NCBI GenBank assembly: GCA_003008705.1
Contig: PDUO01000022.1
Coordinates: 458,549 to 522,548 of the forward strand
Length of the DNA stretch: 64,000 nt
Direction of reading: 5' to 3'
Origin: Pezicula radicicola
Lineage: Eukaryota > Ascomycota > Leotiomycetes > Helotiales > Dermateaceae
Shown here: in pieces, positions 47,630-59,984 of the stretch
Numbering within the stretch: position 1 is the stretch's first letter
Layout of the letters: every line of letters starts with the position of its first letter
Made by a program: the position numbers and the translations under genes
Notes under the pieces: model-generated
Told to the model about the DNA's origin: nothing
The model's input: only the letters and a program-made list of their open reading frames with translations
Database searches by the model: none

Positions 47630-48709
47630 CTAGGAATTGCAAGCTCTTTCTACTTCATGTAAGGCAGGCGAAGATCGACGCAGATCAACCGTGGCGCAGT
47701 GAAAGGAGCCACCGAGCGATTGGACATGCTTGAATGGCAGTGTAATCACGTCCATGCCTAGGCTGTGGAACAATTTGACCATCTCCTGATCATCTTCCTC
47801 AACAATTACCGTTTTCTCGTCCAGACTCAACGTGTTCATTCGGATTTCTGGACTTGTCATGTAGAGTGGTGGCCAAGTTCTACACCGAGGCTCCTTCCCG
47901 ATAGAAACAAGCTGCCAACTATCAAGGGGACTGACTTTGCGGAGCCACTTTTCACAAGTGTACAACGGATTGTAGATGGCTAAACCATTCCGTAGCGGTA
48001 AAAATGTTGCATCGATGTGCATTGCGGAAGGACAATCTATCTCTGGTAGGATAAGACGATAACCAGTAGGTAAATTCTCTCGCACATATTCGACGCCGCT
48101 GCGATTTGTGACGTGGGATTGCTGACCAACTAAGAATGGTCCGCATCGGATGAAATCAGCTGCATCAAATGCTGGCCGAGAATCATTAATTTGCCATGCC
48201 TGATCGAAAATACCGTCAACTTTGTACAAATCGACAGACTCATTCTGACTAGGAGCTCTAATAATGTTATATCCCGAGTTTTGGAGCTCGTCCAGTATGT
48301 CGCTGTAAGCAAGAGACACTTCCATTCTGCGACAATTCCAAGCAAAGCACGACTCGATAATGGTGTTGCCAACTACCAGCAGTGCGTCCCGAGGCATTGC
48401 TCCTGTGTAACCCCCAACTTGACCCCAGTCTACCAGTTTGGGTCGATGAACCTTTATTCCTCTCAGCTTAAGCAGTGTAGCAAGCTTGTCCAGCTCTCTG
48501 TTGGCCCCTTCGATAATTTCTTGAGAAAACGGATTTCCCTGACGGAACTCATTCAGATATGCAGCTGGCATAATGGATTGGATATGTTGTCGTGGCTCTG
48601 ACGGAAAATGTGAATGTTCGGCACGACCAACAATCACTTCTACTAACGGAGACCATTCATTGTCTGATAAAGCGTCTATAACATTGCTATCGTCCATTTT
48701 CAGAGACAT
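47630..48709 (-). CDS. Amidinotransferase (glycine amidinotransferase-like)
   Basis: A single intronless frame of 359 residues. Signatures run in family order: EWSPLVEVIVG at the N-terminus, GAMPRDALLVVGNTIIE, FDAADFIRCGPFLVGQ with the Asp of the catalytic set, MHIDATFLPLR with the catalytic His, and LGGSFHCATVDLRR with the nucleophilic Cys near the C-terminus. Enzymes of this type move an amidino group from arginine to an amine (glycine, inosamine and others) through a Cys-amidino intermediate. The family is common in animals and actinobacteria and uncommon in fungi. The lack of introns, beside intron-bearing neighbours and an AT-rich relic, is compatible with horizontal acquisition (inference). 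The acceptor amine is unknown. Confidence 0.9.
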   Translation of the reverse strand: MSLKMDDSNVIDALSDNEWSPLVEVIVGRAEHSHFPSEPRQHIQSIMPAAYLNEFRQGNPFSQEIIEGANRELDKLATLLKLRGIKVHRPKLVDWGQVGGYTGAMPRDALLVVGNTIIESCFAWNCRRMEVSLAYSDILDELQNSGYNIIRAPSQNESVDLYKVDGIFDQAWQINDSRPAFDAADFIRCGPFLVGQQSHVTNRSGVEYVRENLPTGYRLILPEIDCPSAMHIDATFLPLRNGLAIYNPLYTCEKWLRKVSPLDSWQLVSIGKEPRCRTWPPLYMTSPEIRMNTLSLDEKTVIVEEDDQEMVKLFHSLGMDVITLPFKHVQSLGGSFHCATVDLRRSSPALHEVERACNS

Positions 48710-49149
48710 AGACGTATGGTTTTTTAAGGAGTGAGTGATTGATGAGATACTTTACGAGTAGAGTGGGAAAGCAGCTTTCTATATAAGGTCTAGGTGCCAC
48801 TAATCTGGAAGGAGTCAAGCATGAAGGATGTGAAGGAGAGAGATGCTAATGTTAGGTCCTCAGCCTTATCTTGCTTGGTACTACTGGGATAGTAGTCGTT
48901 ACACCAGCCACGTATCCGTCGTATATCGTCGTATGACTTGTTCTGTTGTTGTGCTGGCTGTCGGGTTCCCCCACGTACGTTGTCTAGAACTATGGTGTCA
49001 TAATAGCGGATAATAATTTTATTTCTATAAGGAAGTAATTAGGAGCACAAGCATGGTCGCAGCACCTTAGATGGACGGTTTACAAAACCAGGTTAGCAAC
49101 CCTTTATTCACACGAGATATGAACCTATTTGCAACGTCATTGCATAACA
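48710..49149. promoter_or_regulatory. Promoter region of the amidinotransferase
   Basis: Between the amidinotransferase start and the end of the serine hydrolase, both on the minus strand. A TATATAAGG word lies at about 48780, 70 bp upstream of the start codon, and may act as a TATA element. Confidence 0.4.
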
Positions 49150-51022
49150 CTAAGAGCCAGCAACTACATCTGCCTCCCGACTGAACCATAGCGCGTCTAC
49201 AGCTGTGTCATACTGCCACCATAGACCTTGAACAACTTGCTCCCCAGCTGCTATATGTAAATGTAAAAGATATTGTGTCCAGTCTGCAAAAAGCGGAATA
49301 ATATTCTTCTCTGAGTACTCTCTCGAGGGGAAGAAACAGAAAACATCATCGTGGTAGTTCCACAATGGGAGCTGCAGTTCCGTTTGAGATCCGAAAACCA
49401 CCCACAGAGCCCTATTTTCCTTACAGATTTCATTATTATCGTTCTTCGATGGCTCAGTCGAGTAACTAATCGTAACTTCCAGGCCAATTTCCGGGTTTTT
49501 GAAGGTACCAGAAATGTTTGTGGGGGCAAGGGATGCCTGGGAGCGACTTTGCTTGCGATTATCGTATAGTTCTTTGTGCAGAACCTCCCATGTGCCAACA
49601 AATTCGTCCACCTCATCTTCCAGAAGTTTCACTATGTTTGGTTCCACCTCGTCCCCACAAACCACAGCGGTCAAAATCCGAGAGATATATCCACATGGCT
49701 CACTACGGCCAGTCGAGTTCCCTAGGACAACCACGGCATGTCCGAGTTTAGGATAAATATGAATATTGGTTGACCATCCTTCCATATAACCATTGGAGTA
49801 CAAAATGGATCTTCCACCGGCTTCTTGCCCATGTTGGGTTTGAGAAGATGTTTCGTTGCTTTGTGGGCTCGGTGCCGTCTTAGCTCGTTGTTGCGTATTG
49901 TTGACAATGCCAACTGTAGGATCATAGAAGATATCAAAGGTGATAGATGGACCTGTGGTATGAAACCATCCAGCACAGTATGACATTACTCCATCTGGGA
50001 AGATCTTGATATCGCAAATTGGCTGGATAGTTCTTCGAATCGCGGCTATAACTTGGATTCGAAGACAGTTGATAGCGGCAGAATCCTCGAGTCTTGATGC
50101 TTCTATCACCGCTTGACACCACTTGAGTAAATCTTCAGTCGAGCTCTGCATTCCAAAGCTGGCTGCAAATCCGTTCCCCCGCTCATAAGTGTTACGTGGA
50201 ATGTCACGAACTGTCGTACCTTGAAGAATAACATAGGGTGTGGCTTTTTGCATACCGCGAGATTCTTTTTCGCCTTCTTGGGTTATGACTGAGGTACTTT
50301 TCAATCCGAGAGGAGTAAGCACCCTGATTTTTATAAATTCAGCAAAGCTTAAGCCGCTCAATTTCTCGATCAATAATCCAAGAAGGGCATAAGTGAGACT
50401 ATTGTATGTCCAAGATGACCTAAAATCTTCGTCGTTGGCCTGAAGGTTGTTGATTAAGACGACGAGTGAATCTCCGTCGCAGAAACGCACTGTGCTGTTC
50501 ATCCCTGTGTACAGAGTCCATGGGTCAGGCAATCCGGTGAGATGGCTAGCTAGATCTGCCACAGTTGCAGAGCTTCCGATTTGGGGGCAAGCTAGAGGCG
50601 CGAAAGGTTGCAAGTAATTGCGTAGAGGTGCATCTAGTTGATCAGGTTAGACTTCTCCACAGTAACAACGCAAGAGCCATTTTTCCCTTACTCCAATCAA
50701 GCATTCCATCAATTTCTAATAATGCACATGCTGTGGCAGTGAATGCCTTTGTCAAGGATGATATACCAAAAATTGTCTTGCTCGTTACTTCTGTGCGTTG
50801 TGAGATATTTGCCATGCCAAAGGTTTGTACGTCAGCCACTTCATTTCCAAAAAGAACACCATATGAAACTCCTGGACACCTCGTAATCTGTATAATATCT
50901 TCGATGGTTGCCCGGTGTTTATGCAAGCATCTTGAAATTGATCTTGTGCTTGTCATCGTGGTTGTTGTTGTTTTTTGGCAGCGAGAAGCTTCTTGAGACC
51001 TGTTAGAGACTTCAGACTGCAA
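49150..51022 (-). CDS. Beta-lactamase-fold serine hydrolase (class C / penicillin-binding type)
   Basis: Exons 51022-50692 and 50633-49150 encode 604 residues. The nucleophile motif SxxK is SSLTK within GISSLTKAFTATA. The second motif, Tyr-x-Asn type, is read as WTYNSLTYALLG, and HLTGLPD follows the typical helper loop. The C-terminal third is a beta-rich extension (EVLHKELYDN and following), as in fungal members. There is no signal peptide. Family members hydrolyse esters, amides or lactams. In fungi some act in secondary metabolism as thiohydrolases or acyltransferases and others are of unknown function; nothing here fixes the substrate. Confidence 0.87.
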
Positions 51023-52657
51023 TAGAAGCTTTCAAAGCCAAGAAGGCACACTTCCTCAATGCGTGGCTATCACCAAAGTACACGTATAGTGATCGTCCAC
51101 AATTATCCGTATATTGCTGATTTTATACTAAAATTCACCCTAAACACTTGAAAAGTGTTTAGTATTAAATATATATAATTAATATCGAAATTTGATATAT
51201 TTATATTTTTGAAGACATCTTTTTTATCTAGTCTTAAAGTAATATAAGTAAACGAAATTATGATTTTAAACATAAAATTACTTAAAATCATCTCTACGCT
51301 TTAATTATATAAAAACAATTAATTAGTCTTAGTAAAGTCTAAGTATTTTATTTGAAATAATAATATATCTTAAAATTAGATATAGTTGTTATATAATTTA
51401 GTAAAGAAATATACTAGATTTATAAGTAAGTTTTAGAATAAAATCGGTGGCATGAATATTTTAGCTTACTTGCAGGATGTTGTGTATCCGAATTCCAACT
51501 AACTAGCCAGGCTAGAAAGAGCTCGGCCAACCTCTTTCATTCCAGTTCTATTTATTTGCGTAGAATCCATGCAGTCATACTCTAGGCAACCAGGCAAGGC
51601 GACTTTCGTGATGAATCATGTGAAGCACTTGGCTGCTGAACTCGGTTTCGTAAGCTAATCGGAATGTGTTACTCACGGGCACGTATATGTTGTGTATCCA
51701 TACAGTCATACTCTAGGCAATCAGGCAAGGCAACCTTTGTGATGAAGCATGTGAACCGCTTGGCTGCTGAACTTGGGGTTCGTAAGCTAATCGGAAGTAT
51801 TCCTTAAAAGGTGACAAATATAACACTGCATATTTATCAGAGACGTTGGACTCGTTTACGAGCCGGCCCATCCTACAACCATCCAAATGTGTAGATCGAT
51901 TGCTTCTTTGTCCATTTTGTGCTGAAAGGCTTCATGCCAATAAATCTAGAGCTCGCAACATCAACTTTCACCAAACTTATATGCTTACCTTCCTACCTGC
52001 TGCTCTGCAAGAACTTGGAAAGCAATATTCCAAACCCTTCAAATACGCTCTAGTTAAATCAACTCCAATAAGTTCCTTGCCTCGTTTTGCTCCTCTGATA
52101 TAGTTTCAAATCCGTAAGAAAACACCTCCACAGCTGCTCACCAGATAAACTGAACTTCTCAAGATCATAGATCCAGTATCATCAAGAATGACGCTGCAAG
52201 GTAGACCTGATGTACCGGAGTCTGCGAAAGCAAGGGCATCGCCTTGCACCCTTCGAAAGCCGCCAAAACCTGATAAACCAACCATATCCGGACCCGGATG
52301 TTCCATCCCTCGGGTAGCTTTGAAGATCGGGGGCGTGCAGAGAAATCAGCCGGTGCTTGGTGACGGAGACGGAAGCATCAGGGATTCTAAACAAGAGTAA
52401 TTTCGGAGTTTCGGAGCTGAGGTGGTTGGAGCAAGGTAAATATCGCAAGCTTATATTTTGAAGGGAATGTTAAGTAACAAAAGTAGTCAATGCCGGGGAG
52501 ATGATATAGGAATAGTTAGTTGTCCTTAACGGGTTCTATGTGAAGTAGTTTGGAATGCTTATTTCATATTTTATATTGCTAAATTGTGGTTTGATTCTTT
52601 GTGATTCCCTCATTGTACCACGTTATACCCGACATATGGACCACTTGCAAGCCTCAC
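51023..52657. other. Intergenic region with AT-rich stretch and tandem repeat
   Basis: 51110-51450 is strongly AT-rich. 51564-51795 holds two copies of a 100-bp unit. 51.85-52.45 kb has short open frames on both strands with no recognisable product. Confidence 0.5.
51564..51795. repeat. Two-copy direct repeat, period 131 bp
   Basis: Copies at 51564-51663 and 51695-51795 share CAGTCATACTCTAGGCAA, GGCAAGGC, CATGTGAA, TTGGCTGCTGAACT and CGTAAGCTAATCGGAA. One frame is open in copy 2 (GKATFVMKHVNRLAAELG) and about half of the differences are synonymous in it, so this may be a duplicated fragment of a former coding sequence. Confidence 0.7.
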
Positions 52658-54409
52658 TCATATCTCATCAGGCACCTTAGCAACCCCATATAACTCTCTT
52701 AGTACTTCTGCAGCCCTCTCGCCACTCCAGTATGCACCCACGATTGTGCCAAGTGCAATATCTGGTGCTGTATGCTCTCCAGCAAACCAAACACCCCTCT
52801 CAGCTCCCATTCCCTCGCGGAGGATACTAACTGCTCTAGCCCCATCGTTCGATCCAACTGAGAAATGGGAGTAGGAGCCGTTCCCAGCAAATTTGTCGTG
52901 CGACCAGTCAGTGGTAAAACAACCCTTCGGCTTGCAATCCTTAGAAGATTTATTGTAGTGAGGAAGCATTGAGTAGTAGGGCTCGAAGAACATTTCAAGT
53001 ACTTCTTGATATGCGGTTGAGGTTTGAGATAGCCCTCGCACTGCTTCGGTAAGTACACGAGAGTTTTCGCCATAGATGTAGAACTGTAATGTCGGATGAC
53101 CTATTCCTTTTGGGAGGGCTGAGAAAGAAAAGATCTCCTGGGTCCAGTGCCCAGGATTCGTCTTGGGTGCGTATTCTGGTGCGGTCCAAAGTGTTTCAGA
53201 AGCGAATCGATCATCAACTCCTAATCCATCCTCATTGCCCTCCCACCAGGCTGTTGGAAAATGGATGAAGACTTTCTCGAGTCGACTGTATGAGATCGTG
53301 TCTATTGCTTCAGAAAGGTCTTTCGGGATTGGCGGGACAAATGCTCCTTTATTCTGCTTTAACCAACCGTGAGGCGCAGTTACGATAACATGGTCGCATG
53401 CTTCATGGTGGCCGGTTGCGGTTTTAATAATAATATCTCCACTCCCGTCGCTGGATTTCAAAGGACTTTCAATGCTTACGACTTCTTGCGAGAGGCGAAT
53501 AGTAGCACGCGCTAGAGCTGGGGCAGCTACCTTTTTTAAGATTCTAGAATATGTGGTCGCCACCATGAGATTGTCTGCAACGAGTTAGATGGCAATACCT
53601 GAAAGCTGAGGGTGTTCGTACCGCCTGGCATGTTGCTTTCAAGCCAACAATTTTTAAAGCTTTGGGTCTCAATCGCTTCGCCGACATAGCCACCCCAGTT
53701 TTGAACAACTTGAAGCATTCTGTCTTTCTGATTGTTTGAAACTTCAAGACCTTCAACTTTCTCTTGGAACCAATCCATAAGGCTTACATCCACAGGCAAG
53801 TGAGCGGTGTGAGAACGGCTGTACTCGATGCCTTCACCGAGCAGCTTTTCAACCTCAGTCCATAAATCCAATGCTTCGTTACCTTGAAGATGCTGGCCAC
53901 CTTTCAAGAAAATTGAATGCACGTCTTCTGGTAGCCATGTTACAGTTCTGGTATCTCTAGCCAATTTCACGAAAGGATTATTCTCTGTGCCGTGGATTTG
54001 GTTGCAGCCCCTCTCACTATTAGCACCCATAGGCAGAGGCTGAGGAGATAACTTACAAGTCCACCAGCGGTCCCAAAACCGCACTTTGATGACACTAGGT
54101 AGGCTGTCAAAATCAGAGACCTCCGCAGGAAAGCTGGCGGACAAATCTCACTCTGCCGCCTATTCGATCTCTCGCCTCCAGCATTGTTACCTGAAATCCG
54201 CTTCTCAGAAGCATATCAGCACAGCGGAGACCCGCAACCCCGGTTCCTACAATGCAAACTCGAGGAGGAGGTGTCATTCCTAAACTGTGGGAGCGCATTG
54301 GGTCTCGGCGAAATCGCGAGCTTGTTGACGAGAAAGAGATGTAGCCAATAATAGTCAGCGGAAGCAATAGGTATAGAGTCAAACGCATTCGAAATCGAGA
54401 AGGTTGCAT
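52658..54409 (-). CDS. FAD-dependent polyamine/amine oxidase
   Basis: Exons 54409-54152, 54094-54057, 54010-53622 and 53574-52658 encode 533 residues. A hydrophobic N-terminal segment (MRLTLYLLLPLTIIGYISF) acts as signal peptide or anchor. The FAD motif is VCIVGTGVAGLRCADMLL, ending with LEARDRIGGR. The 38-base exon 2 restores CHQSAVLGPLVDLG and then IHGTENNPFVKLA, as in polyamine oxidases. The C-terminal FAD segment is GVWFAGEHTAPDIALGTIVG. The enzyme would oxidise polyamines or related amines to aldehydes with H2O2. The N-terminal targeting segment is unusual for cytosolic or peroxisomal Fms1-type enzymes and suggests secretory entry. Confidence 0.9.
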
Positions 54410-55142
54410 TGTCAGGTCTGTGAGATGAAGTAGATGGAGTATGGATATGGACAGAATTCATGGGGAGACTGCGTCAACGGCTGCATTCCTGTCGTGGCTC
54501 TAGTAAGCAACGTAGTACTCTCTAGTCGTCAGTCATCGTCCTACCGACCTCCCGAATACGATAATGGAAATGGTTCTCGCAGAAGCAATTATCCTGGGGT
54601 ATACTGCCGCCGGAATGCGACCCAGCAGCACCCCAGTCACTTGGATATGCCAATTACCTAGCAGCAGTGCTGTCTTGGCCAACAGAAGTGCAACACATCA
54701 GCGTGATTCACTACTGTACGCGACCCTCCTTGCTCCCTCCTTGCTGCACTACGCCACTAAACCCGATGATACCTGATCTCAGTGTGCCTTCTTCCAAAAC
54801 ACCTAGCCTCGCGGAGAGCCTCACCGGAGATATAGTGATTGTGCCTTTTAGTGTAATTTTAATAATTTTAACCTAAAACTATATCTTTCTAAAATAAAAA
54901 CTAATACATAAGTATCAAGTTATTATTAAATTTATACTTTTTAATATATAGTTTTAAATACTATATAGCGATAGGTTAAATTAGTAAAATTACACTAAAA
55001 GGTATAATTAATCACTAATCACTATAACCAAGCAGAGGAAAGCCCCCAGGCTCTTGCATTTCATAAAGCAATACACAGAGCCGTCATACGAAGCACAAGA
55101 CTGTGAGATAGAACTCTTGTCATCTACACAAAAATCTGAAAA
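54410..55142. other. Intergenic region upstream of the NLR gene
   Basis: Divergent promoter region for the amine oxidase and the NLR-like gene. It contains the MITE-like element 54831-55026. Confidence 0.4.
54831..55026. mobile_element. MITE-like element with TA target-site duplication (Tc1/mariner type)
   Basis: The outer ends are TA-TAGTGATT and AATCACTA-TA. Inside, long arms CCTTTTAGTGTAATTTTA (54844 on) and the reverse complement ending at 55002 match over about 31 bases with few differences. Length is about 196 bp, AT-rich and non-coding. A TA duplication plus terminal inverted repeats points to mobilisation by a Tc1/mariner-superfamily transposase. It lies 117 bp upstream of the NLR start codon. 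Confidence 0.65.
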
Positions 55143-58100
55143 ATGTCACAGAGGTAGCCTTCGTCCAACGTGTTTTGGTACTGCAAATTACTGAAACTTC
55201 TGATAGTGTGTTCGAAACCGCTCGCGCAGGGTTCCTGGCTGATCTATCCAACGAGGACAAACTCCTGCTGCAAAATTGTACAAGCCCACAATCTTTCCGC
55301 CAGTACTTGGATGCAGAAGATCAAAGTCACCATGAAAGCAGTTACTCAAGAAGGATGGTGGATATTGCTAGACCAGTTGTCACTGGTCTATGTCGATTAG
55401 AAAAAGCCTTAGACATTTTCTGCAATGCTAAACCCGAAGTGATGGCAGTACTTTGGGGAGGCCTACGTGTGGTCTTACACGTCGCTGAAAGCTTCAAACA
55501 ATTCTTTGGTGCCATTATGTCATCACTTGAGATGATAGGCGTCAACCTTTTCCGTGTCGAGGTGTACGAAAGCTTGTTTCCGAATTCTCAGGGAGTGCAA
55601 GATTGTTTGCAGGCTTTATACACACAGATTTTACAGTTCTTCCTGAACACCAAACGGCTCTTCCGAAATGCGAACGAAGGGCAGCAGCGGCGATTCCTCC
55701 CCAGAAGAATGCGAATTGCTTTCAAAGCCATGCTGAGTGCTTTCCAAGCCGATACTGGTGTCACGCAAATCGAAATGCACCATACCCTTGATCGTCTTGA
55801 TCGAGAGGCCCAGGCCGCTAGCTATACAGACAACAAAACTGCTCGAATGAAGCAAGATACCGAATACGTGGCGGCAAAACAACACCGAGATACTGTGACA
55901 GCGAATTTCGTCTCCCAAAGTTGCGAATGGCAAGAGCAAAGCCGCGAGCGTCTTGCCCAGGGCCTCGAACGAGATGAGCAAAGTGAATGGCGAGCAATGG
56001 AGTCGAGGTATTGGCAGGAACAGATGAAGATGAATCGAACCATAACTTCTGCGATAGCTGATGATGTGCGACGGTCTCTCTTCATGTGGTTATCTCCCAC
56101 GAGTCCCCAAGATCATCACGATGCAGTACTGCGTTTAAAATATCCAGGAACATGTACATGGATCTTGGACACACTAGAGTTTGCTCTATGGAGTAGCGAA
56201 GTGGACCAGCTGCTGTGGATACATGGTATACCTGGAGCCGGCAAGACCGTCCTTGCTGCGAGCATTATCAAGCACTTACAAGATAGCAGCTGTCCAGACG
56301 AAGCTGTTGCGTACTATTATTTTGATCATGGGGATGCCAATCGCCAAGATACGAGAAATTTCATCGCGTCTATCGTTACCTCCTTAGCAACGCAAAGCTC
56401 TGCCTACTTTGATGCCATTTCGACCCTGCTAATAAATGCTCGAGCGGCTGGACGATCGCCCAATGTCAATATCCTACAGGAGTGCATTGCAGAGTGTCCC
56501 CAGTACTTTGAGACTGTCTTCATTGTTGTAGATGCACTTGATGAGAGCTCGGACATTGATAAGTTGATGTCTCAATTAAGACATTTAATTGGCGAAGGAA
56601 AAGAAAAATTGAAGCTTTTGGTGACAAGTCGCTCGACTAAGACTCTAGAGGACTTCTTTGAGGAAGCAGCACCGGACTATCTCGTCATCAAATTGGAACG
56701 GGATGTGACACAGCCTGATATTACGAAGTACATCAAAGGCGAAGTGGATAAGATGGTCCAGGGCCGCCAGCTGAAATTTCGCGATGCTGCGCTACAAAAG
56801 GAAATTACTTCGGTCCTTTCTGCAAAGGCCAAAGGTATGTTTCAATGGGTGAAATGCCAGTTGGATCAGCTTCGGAAGCTCAAAACGGACAAAGCTATCC
56901 GGGACTGTCTTCAGAAGCTGCCAAAAGATCTGGCTGAAACATATGCTCAGGCAATACGAGTCCTCATGCAAAACCATGATACTGAAGAAAATCTTCAAAT
57001 CCAGCGACTATTCCGATGGCTTGTATATGCTAGACATCCCCTTGATGTCGAAGACATGGCAGAGATTATATCTGTTGACTTTGGACAAGAGTCATTTGAT
57101 CTGTCAGCGGTTGTCACCGAACCGTTGGAGCTCTTGAGTTACGGGGAAAGTCTCATCACGTTGAGTGGCAGCGAACGTCGGTACTTGCAATTAAGCCACT
57201 TTTCTGTCAAAGAGTTCTTACTTTCTGATTATTGTCTCCGAGAATTTCCCCAATTCTATATGGATTTTACACGATCAAACGCCCAGATAGCAAGAATCTG
57301 TTTGACAGCTCTCAACTTCAATGACTTTGCACTATCAGGAGCGGATGAAGTAACAGTGTTTAAAACATGTCCTCGATTGTACAGCTACGCAACTCTTCAC
57401 TGGACGTTCCATTACCTAGCGGCTCACAATTCCGAAACCTGTCCAAAGAATCTTGCTTTAAAATTACTCAATCAATGCCCAGTGAGCCGCAACTTTTGCA
57501 CTATGCGGAAATTTCTTCGTAGGAATTCAGACTATCTTCCAATTCACTATTGTGCTCAGCACGGTCTCACCGAGATCTGCCGTACCATCTTGGACACGGG
57601 TGTTGAGATCGACGCACAGAGTGAGCCGTACGGAAGCCCACTGAATTTTGCGGCAAGATACGATCAACCACTTGTTTCCGAACTTCTGTTAGATCATGGG
57701 GCCGACGTCAACAGTGCCAAGCTCTATCCTAACATGAAAGCTGCCAACAATTGTCTTCACTGGTCTATGGACGAAGATCACGCATCTTTTGTCTCAGTGA
57801 GACTAGTCAAATACATCGCAGAGACGCCCAGCTTGGATGTAAATTTGCTTGCTGGAAGCAAAAGTCTTCAACGACCAATGCACTACGCTGCATGGGCTGA
57901 CCGACCGGATCTGATTGAGGTCCTCCTCAGTTGTGATGCAGAAATTGACGGAATGGACCACGAAATGCGAACCCCTCTTCAAGTGGCGGTAGAGGCAAGA
58001 GCGCTTGATGCCGTTTGCTTCCTGCTAGATCAAGGAGCGAGCATGATTCGAGCAGACAGTAAGTCCATGATATCCAAATATCAAGTAGATTACTGTGGCT

Positions 58101-59809
58101 AACACTTGTTAGAATGTAACTCCAAGCGTGAATCTGGCTTCGGTTTGTCAAATGTCTTGCAACCGTCAATCAGCGAAGCGCAGTGGGAGATTGCTGCATT
58201 ATTGCGATCCTACAAGCTAACCGGGTCTTGTTTGAGACACTGGGGTTCTGCACTGGGGGAAGCCGCACAACGGGGCCAGATTGATGTTGTGAACAACTTG
58301 CTTGACGATGATGTCAAGATTCACCCTTTTGCTCAAGGAAACTCCAGTCAGTATCCTTCTGCGTCTATTACAGTTATCAGGGATCTCGAAGCAAAAGTTG
58401 GTGCGATTTTTGCAGCCCTTGACCTCGCTCTGCATGGTGGGTATTTGGAGATTGCTATGGCACTTCTAGAGAGGATGATTTTGCTCCTTGAGACGCAGCA
58501 AAAACAACCATCGACCTCAGCGAGTCTAGATATCCATGCAGTTATTATTCATGACAAACCTGACACGCCATTCATAGAGTGTTCTTGGTCAGAATCGGCT
58601 TTGTATCTCAGTATCATCCTGGGCTACCTGCGGCTAGCACTTTCACCCTTGAAAAAGCCAAATGTCGAAGACTTTGCGACACAAATACCGCCGAACATGC
58701 TAGAGCCATCTTTACCATATACCATGCAGCTCGTCATATATCTAGGTTGGCATTGTGTTGACCACCAACAGGCTTTGAATTCAGTGCAAATAAACAACAA
58801 AGAGATCTCTTCAGTCGATGGAGCTACACCTGCAATCGGGCACACGATTCGCTTCGAGGACAAGGTTGCAGGGACTTGCGAACATGCCCGCATTTTATGG
58901 AAAGCAAAACGTACTCCTAAAGAAGCCTTCAACATATTCTTCGGCGACTTTCTCAGTGGCGATGATCGGCCCTCAGAGATAAAGAAATCCGCGATTCTGG
59001 AATTTCTGATCAAATTGGGTGCCAACGTGAACTCGCTCGACCGTGCTGGCCGTACCCCGATGTATTGGGCTCATGTACGTCTCTGGAAGGACCTCCGAAG
59101 AAGGCTTGAGGCCCTCGGTGGGCAACTCTTTGTACATCCGGATGATAGTCTAAATAACCTCAAGACCTCAATACTTTCTTCGCTCAAAGATCTTGACTCA
59201 GGCTCAGACGGTTCTTCGCTTGACTTGTCGCATAAATGGGATTGGGATAAACTTGCACGGTACCTTTACTTCGGTGGGGATGTTCAAAACTCTTGCAGAG
59301 CATTTGAAGCTGGGACCGTTTTTGATCCAACTGTGCCCGGCGATGTCCCGGCGTTCCACTACTTCATTTGTGATATCTGCCACGTGGAGTATCGTGATGA
59401 TCATCTGCTCCGCGGGCGACGCTTTGTGCCTCTCGGTCTTGTCAACATCGACTTGTGTCACTCGTGTGCCGAAGTGTTTGGTCCTTCGAAGCTGGCAGTT
59501 CCCAGTTCCGAATGGATTGCTGACCAGGAGGCCGCTCATAAGGAGCAGATTTTGGCATTTGCGCGGCTTCACGAGGAATTCCAGGATGACATACTCAGAG
59601 ATCGAGCAGAGGCCGAGTGGAGGCGTAACGCCACAATGAGGCTGACAAGCAAAGTTCAAGATTGGATAAATGATTTGAAAGAAGTGTGGAACGCAGAGGA
59701 CCCGACCGCTTTACGCGAAAGATACAAAGAAATGCAGGAGGAGCTACTAATTTGGTTGGCAAAAGCTGAAGAAGCGCATAAGTCTGTTTCAAATATAGAG
59801 ACATGGTAA
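55143..59809 (+). CDS. NLR-like STAND protein: DUF7708-like, NACHT, ankyrin repeats, ZZ-like Cys motif
   Basis: Best model: exons 55143-55153 (11 bases), 55207-58058 and 58113-59809, 1519 residues. The 11-base first exon gives MSQS and joins in phase; without it no ATG precedes the long frame. The N-terminal domain has VMAVLWGGLRVVLHVAESF and YESLFPNSQGVQDCLQALY, as in DUF7708-type fungal NLR N-termini. A charged helical linker leads to the NACHT domain: Walker A IHGIPGAGKTVLAAS, Walker B VFIVVDALDES. From about residue 790 ankyrin-like units follow (PLNFAARYDQPLVSELLLDHGADVN in part). Near 1405-1440 two CxxC pairs (CDIC and DLCHSC) resemble a ZZ zinc finger, then a coiled coil. Such proteins act in non-self recognition and programmed cell death. 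Confidence 0.85.
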
Positions 59810-59984
59810 TCCTATTTCTATATCTATCGATCTATCTATCCTATAATCGTATACTATAGAGGTGGTTTAGTTATGTAGTAATAGAATAGAAATACTTGCT
59901 CTAGCAATTGTAGATAGATTTCGCTCACCGCTTTCTAGTTTAAATGTCAAAACTGATGAGAAATCACCAAGCAAGCAGCCAGTA

